Positions 62,041 to 64,000 of a stretch of 64,000 nt of DNA are shown here, piece after piece (position 1 is the stretch's first letter; each line of letters starts with the position of its first letter). Origin of the DNA: Mesobacillus jeotgali (GTDB taxonomy: Bacteria > Bacillota > Bacilli > Bacillales > Cytobacillaceae); contig NZ_CP109811.1 of the NCBI RefSeq assembly GCF_014856545.2, positions 3,838,001 through 3,902,000 on the forward strand, read 5' to 3'. Both the position numbers and the translations under genes were made by a program. The notes below the pieces were generated by a model. The model saw only the letters and a list, made by a program, of their open reading frames with translations. It had not been told where the DNA came from and did not search any database.

Positions 62041-63528
62041 ATGAAAAAATTCCGTTTGCCAGCATTTAATAATGCGAATAGGAAAGTTCATTGCAGCGGT
62101 TATCAAATAATTAAAGCAGCCTTCCAGCATACAGGTGATTTTAAAGAGTTGGAGTTCAAAAGGGATAATACCACCTTACTATTTTGTTTCCTTGAAACAC
62201 TCATTTCAGAAGAAAAATTCAAGGAGTATTTATTAATTCCCTTATTGTTGGAAGATTTCAAAAGGACTCCGGAGGAACTGGAATCCTTGAATGGAAAAAA
62301 GGTGGATAATCCAGAGGAGCTGATCAGCGGCATTTTAAATGGCGGCAATGTGCTATTTTTATGTGAACGTGATGAAGCGTGGCTATTCTCATTTCCCAAG
62401 GATCTCCAACGGTCCATTCAAGAACCGGTTAATGAAGGGGTGGTCCGTGGCCCGCATGATGGCTTCGTCGAAAACCTCGACACAAATATCAGTCAGCTGC
62501 GGTTTAGGATTAAGAGCCCGGACTTCAAGGTTAAGTATCACGAATTAGGTAATAAGACAAAGACCAAAACAGCTGTCATTTACATGAAAGGCATTGCCGA
62601 TGAGAAATTAGTTGAAGAAGTTGAAAGAAGGCTCTCCTTCATTTCTACTGATATGATATTAAGCCCTGGCTATATAGAGGAGTTCATTGAAGATGACCCA
62701 TTCTCCTTGTTTCCGCAGCTCATCAATACTGAGCGGCCAGACAGAGCTATGGCGAATTTAATGGAAGGCAGAATCATCATCATTGGCGAAGGCAGTCCGA
62801 CAGCCTTAATCTTGCCAGTCACCTTTTTTGCCTTTTATCAATCCTCGGATGATTATAACAGCAGGTGGATACCCTCTACTTTTATCCGAATGCTTAGGTA
62901 TGTCAGTTTTCTTATCGCAATTACACTGCCAGCTTTTTATATTGCGATTATCGCCTATCACCTTGAAGTAATTCCACACGAATTGATTCTCCCACTGAAG
63001 GGATCTGTTGAGGGAATTCCATACCCTCCACTTCTGGAGGCTTTCTTCATGGAGATTACGATTGAATTAATCAGAGAAGCAGGGGTCAGGCTTCCTAAGC
63101 CAATTGGACAAACCATTGGCATTGTGGGTGGTCTGGTCATCGGCGATGCTGTCGTAAGTGCGGGACTAATTTCTAATATCATGATTGTCATCGTGGCCCT
63201 CACTGCTATATCAGCGTTTGTCGTCCCATCCAATGAAATGAGTACATCAGTCCGGCTGATCCGGTTTCCTTTGATGGTTTTGGCTTCTATATTAGGTTTT
63301 GTGGGGCTGACTTTTGGTTTAATCTTTGTCTTTATTAAATTGTGCAAGCTTGAATCTTTTGGAGTTCCATACTTTTCGCCATTGGCTCCTTTGCAAGTCA
63401 GAGACCTTAAAGATACATTTTTGAGATTGCCACTTTGGAAGATGGATGAGCGTCCGCGTAATTCCCTTGCTGTAAACGTCAAGAGACAGCGGGACTCAAG
63501 AGGGTGGAAGACAAATGAACCGAGATAA
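62041..63528 (+). CDS. Spore germinant receptor A subunit (GerA family)
   Basis: GerAA-type subunit of a nutrient germinant receptor in the inner membrane of the spore. A large hydrophilic N-terminal part (to about 285) is followed by five or six hydrophobic helices (YVSFLIAITLPAFYIAIIA onward). Conserved GerA motifs are SPTALILPVTFFAFYQSSDDY and EAFFMEITIELIREAGVRLPKPIGQTIGIVGGLVIGDAVV. Length 495 aa. ATG 62041 follows GGTGTGAT. The GerB gene overlaps its end by 14 bp. The germinant type cannot be told from sequence alone. Confidence 0.93.
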   Translation: MKKFRLPAFNNANRKVHCSGYQIIKAAFQHTGDFKELEFKRDNTTLLFCFLETLISEEKFKEYLLIPLLLEDFKRTPEELESLNGKKVDNPEELISGILNGGNVLFLCERDEAWLFSFPKDLQRSIQEPVNEGVVRGPHDGFVENLDTNISQLRFRIKSPDFKVKYHELGNKTKTKTAVIYMKGIADEKLVEEVERRLSFISTDMILSPGYIEEFIEDDPFSLFPQLINTERPDRAMANLMEGRIIIIGEGSPTALILPVTFFAFYQSSDDYNSRWIPSTFIRMLRYVSFLIAITLPAFYIAIIAYHLEVIPHELILPLKGSVEGIPYPPLLEAFFMEITIELIREAGVRLPKPIGQTIGIVGGLVIGDAVVSAGLISNIMIVIVALTAISAFVVPSNEMSTSVRLIRFPLMVLASILGFVGLTFGLIFVFIKLCKLESFGVPYFSPLAPLQVRDLKDTFLRLPLWKMDERPRNSLAVNVKRQRDSRGWKTNEPR

Positions 63529-64000
63529 AGATACGATCACCTATCAGCAGTTTTTCTTTTTAATCATCCAGACACAACTGGGTGTAGGTGTCCTTTCGCT
63601 TCCATATATCATGCACAACTCTGTGCATTCAGATGGATGGATATCGGTTCTTTTGGCCGGCCTTTTGCTTCAGGGAGTCTTATTCGGCTATATCATGCTT
63701 TTTAAAAGATTCAAGTCAAGGAATATCCTTGATATCGCAGGTTTGCTGTTTGGCAAGAAAATCGGGAAGCTTATCACCCTTTTTTATATACTTTATTTTA
63801 TCAGTGTAGGGAGTCTGATTCTCGTACTCTATGCCAGGGTTGTCGACCGGTGGATCCTTCCCAATACACCAAACTGGGTAATTTGTGCCTTGCTTGTGGT
63901 GGCCGGAATTTATTTAAGTGTAGACGGACTGAAAATACTGGCACGGTTTTATACACTTGTCACTCCACTTGTCATATTGCTTGTGCTGCTTGTTTCCTAT
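63515..64000 (+). CDS. Spore germinant receptor B subunit, GerB (truncated by window edge)
   Basis: GerAB-type permease-like subunit of the APC superfamily that binds the germinant. It starts at ATG 63515 inside the end of gerA, with MNRDKDTITYQQFFFLIIQT, then GVGVLSLPYIMHNSVHSDGW, a family signature. About 162 codons and four helices are in the window; the stop lies beyond 64000. A gerC-type lipoprotein gene would be expected next. Confidence 0.92.
   Translation, partial: MNRDKDTITYQQFFFLIIQTQLGVGVLSLPYIMHNSVHSDGWISVLLAGLLLQGVLFGYIMLFKRFKSRNILDIAGLLFGKKIGKLITLFYILYFISVGSLILVLYARVVDRWILPNTPNWVICALLVVAGIYLSVDGLKILARFYTLVTPLVILLVLLVSY

Overview
The window looks like chromosomal DNA from an endospore-forming member of the Bacillaceae (Bacillus sensu lato; a Mesobacillus- or Cytobacillus-like genus is my impression only). 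Pointers are a gerA/gerB-type germinant receptor locus, YesM/YesN and LipO/YtcP/LplB-type carbohydrate genes, an S-box-controlled metNPQ operon, an FMN-riboswitch rib operon, strong AGGAGG-type ribosome sites with frequent GTG/TTG starts, and many compact intrinsic terminators. I see no integrase, transposase, plasmid or phage module, tRNA, rRNA or CRISPR array.

Layout. 1-9.7 kb (minus strand): a beta-glucan-type utilisation locus with two permeases, a binding lipoprotein, a YesM/YesN two-component system, an intracellular-looking GH16 glucanase and a GH1 glucosidase cut by the window edge. A CcpA cre-like site lies in the leader. 9.9-17.1 kb (plus): map, then two complete tandem SAM (S-box) riboswitches driving metN-metP-metQ, an M20 amidohydrolase, and a brnQ transporter. 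17.1-21.4 kb: small lipoproteins, a C39-like lipoprotein, a luciferase-like monooxygenase and several unannotated 39-42-residue proteins. 21.4-24.8 kb (minus): a cytochrome bd oxidase with two tiny membrane proteins flanking cydA/cydB, and a PAP2 phosphatase. 25-30.2 kb (minus): a kinase-like protein, a GT4 glycosyltransferase and a HipA-like protein followed by galU and ugd, apparently a surface glycan locus.

31.4-39.1 kb (minus): a complete Tad/Flp pilus operon (DUF192-flp-tadV-tadE-tadG-cpaB-tadZ-tadA-tadB-tadC). Its leader is a clear cyclic-di-GMP-I (GEMM-I) riboswitch with its own terminator, which I consider the best single regulatory finding here. 39.4-46.8 kb: a SET-domain protein, an orphan PAS histidine kinase, hemY, and a TetR-controlled two-permease ABC exporter with paired operators. 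46.8-52.1 kb: the kynU-kynA-kynB tryptophan degradation operon, a DoxX-like membrane protein and a YlbC-like CAP protein. 52.6-57.5 kb: a subtilase, a ZIP metal transporter, and an htrA plus PrsA-like foldase pair. 57.7-61.5 kb: ribD-ribE-ribBA-ribH with an FMN riboswitch. 61.5-64 kb: a CsoR-family repressor and a gerA/gerB pair cut by the right edge.

Across the window, otherwise empty intergenic gaps hold short tandem arrays. Five sequence-distinct families (near 2.05, 17.35, 19.1, 30.35 and 43.2 kb) share a 51-53 bp period, and in most the unit ends are inverted repeats. A sixth locus (52.2-52.6 kb) has two arrays of exact 20-bp period that are approximate reverse complements of each other. 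Their common geometry, with no shared sequence, is the least explained feature of the window.
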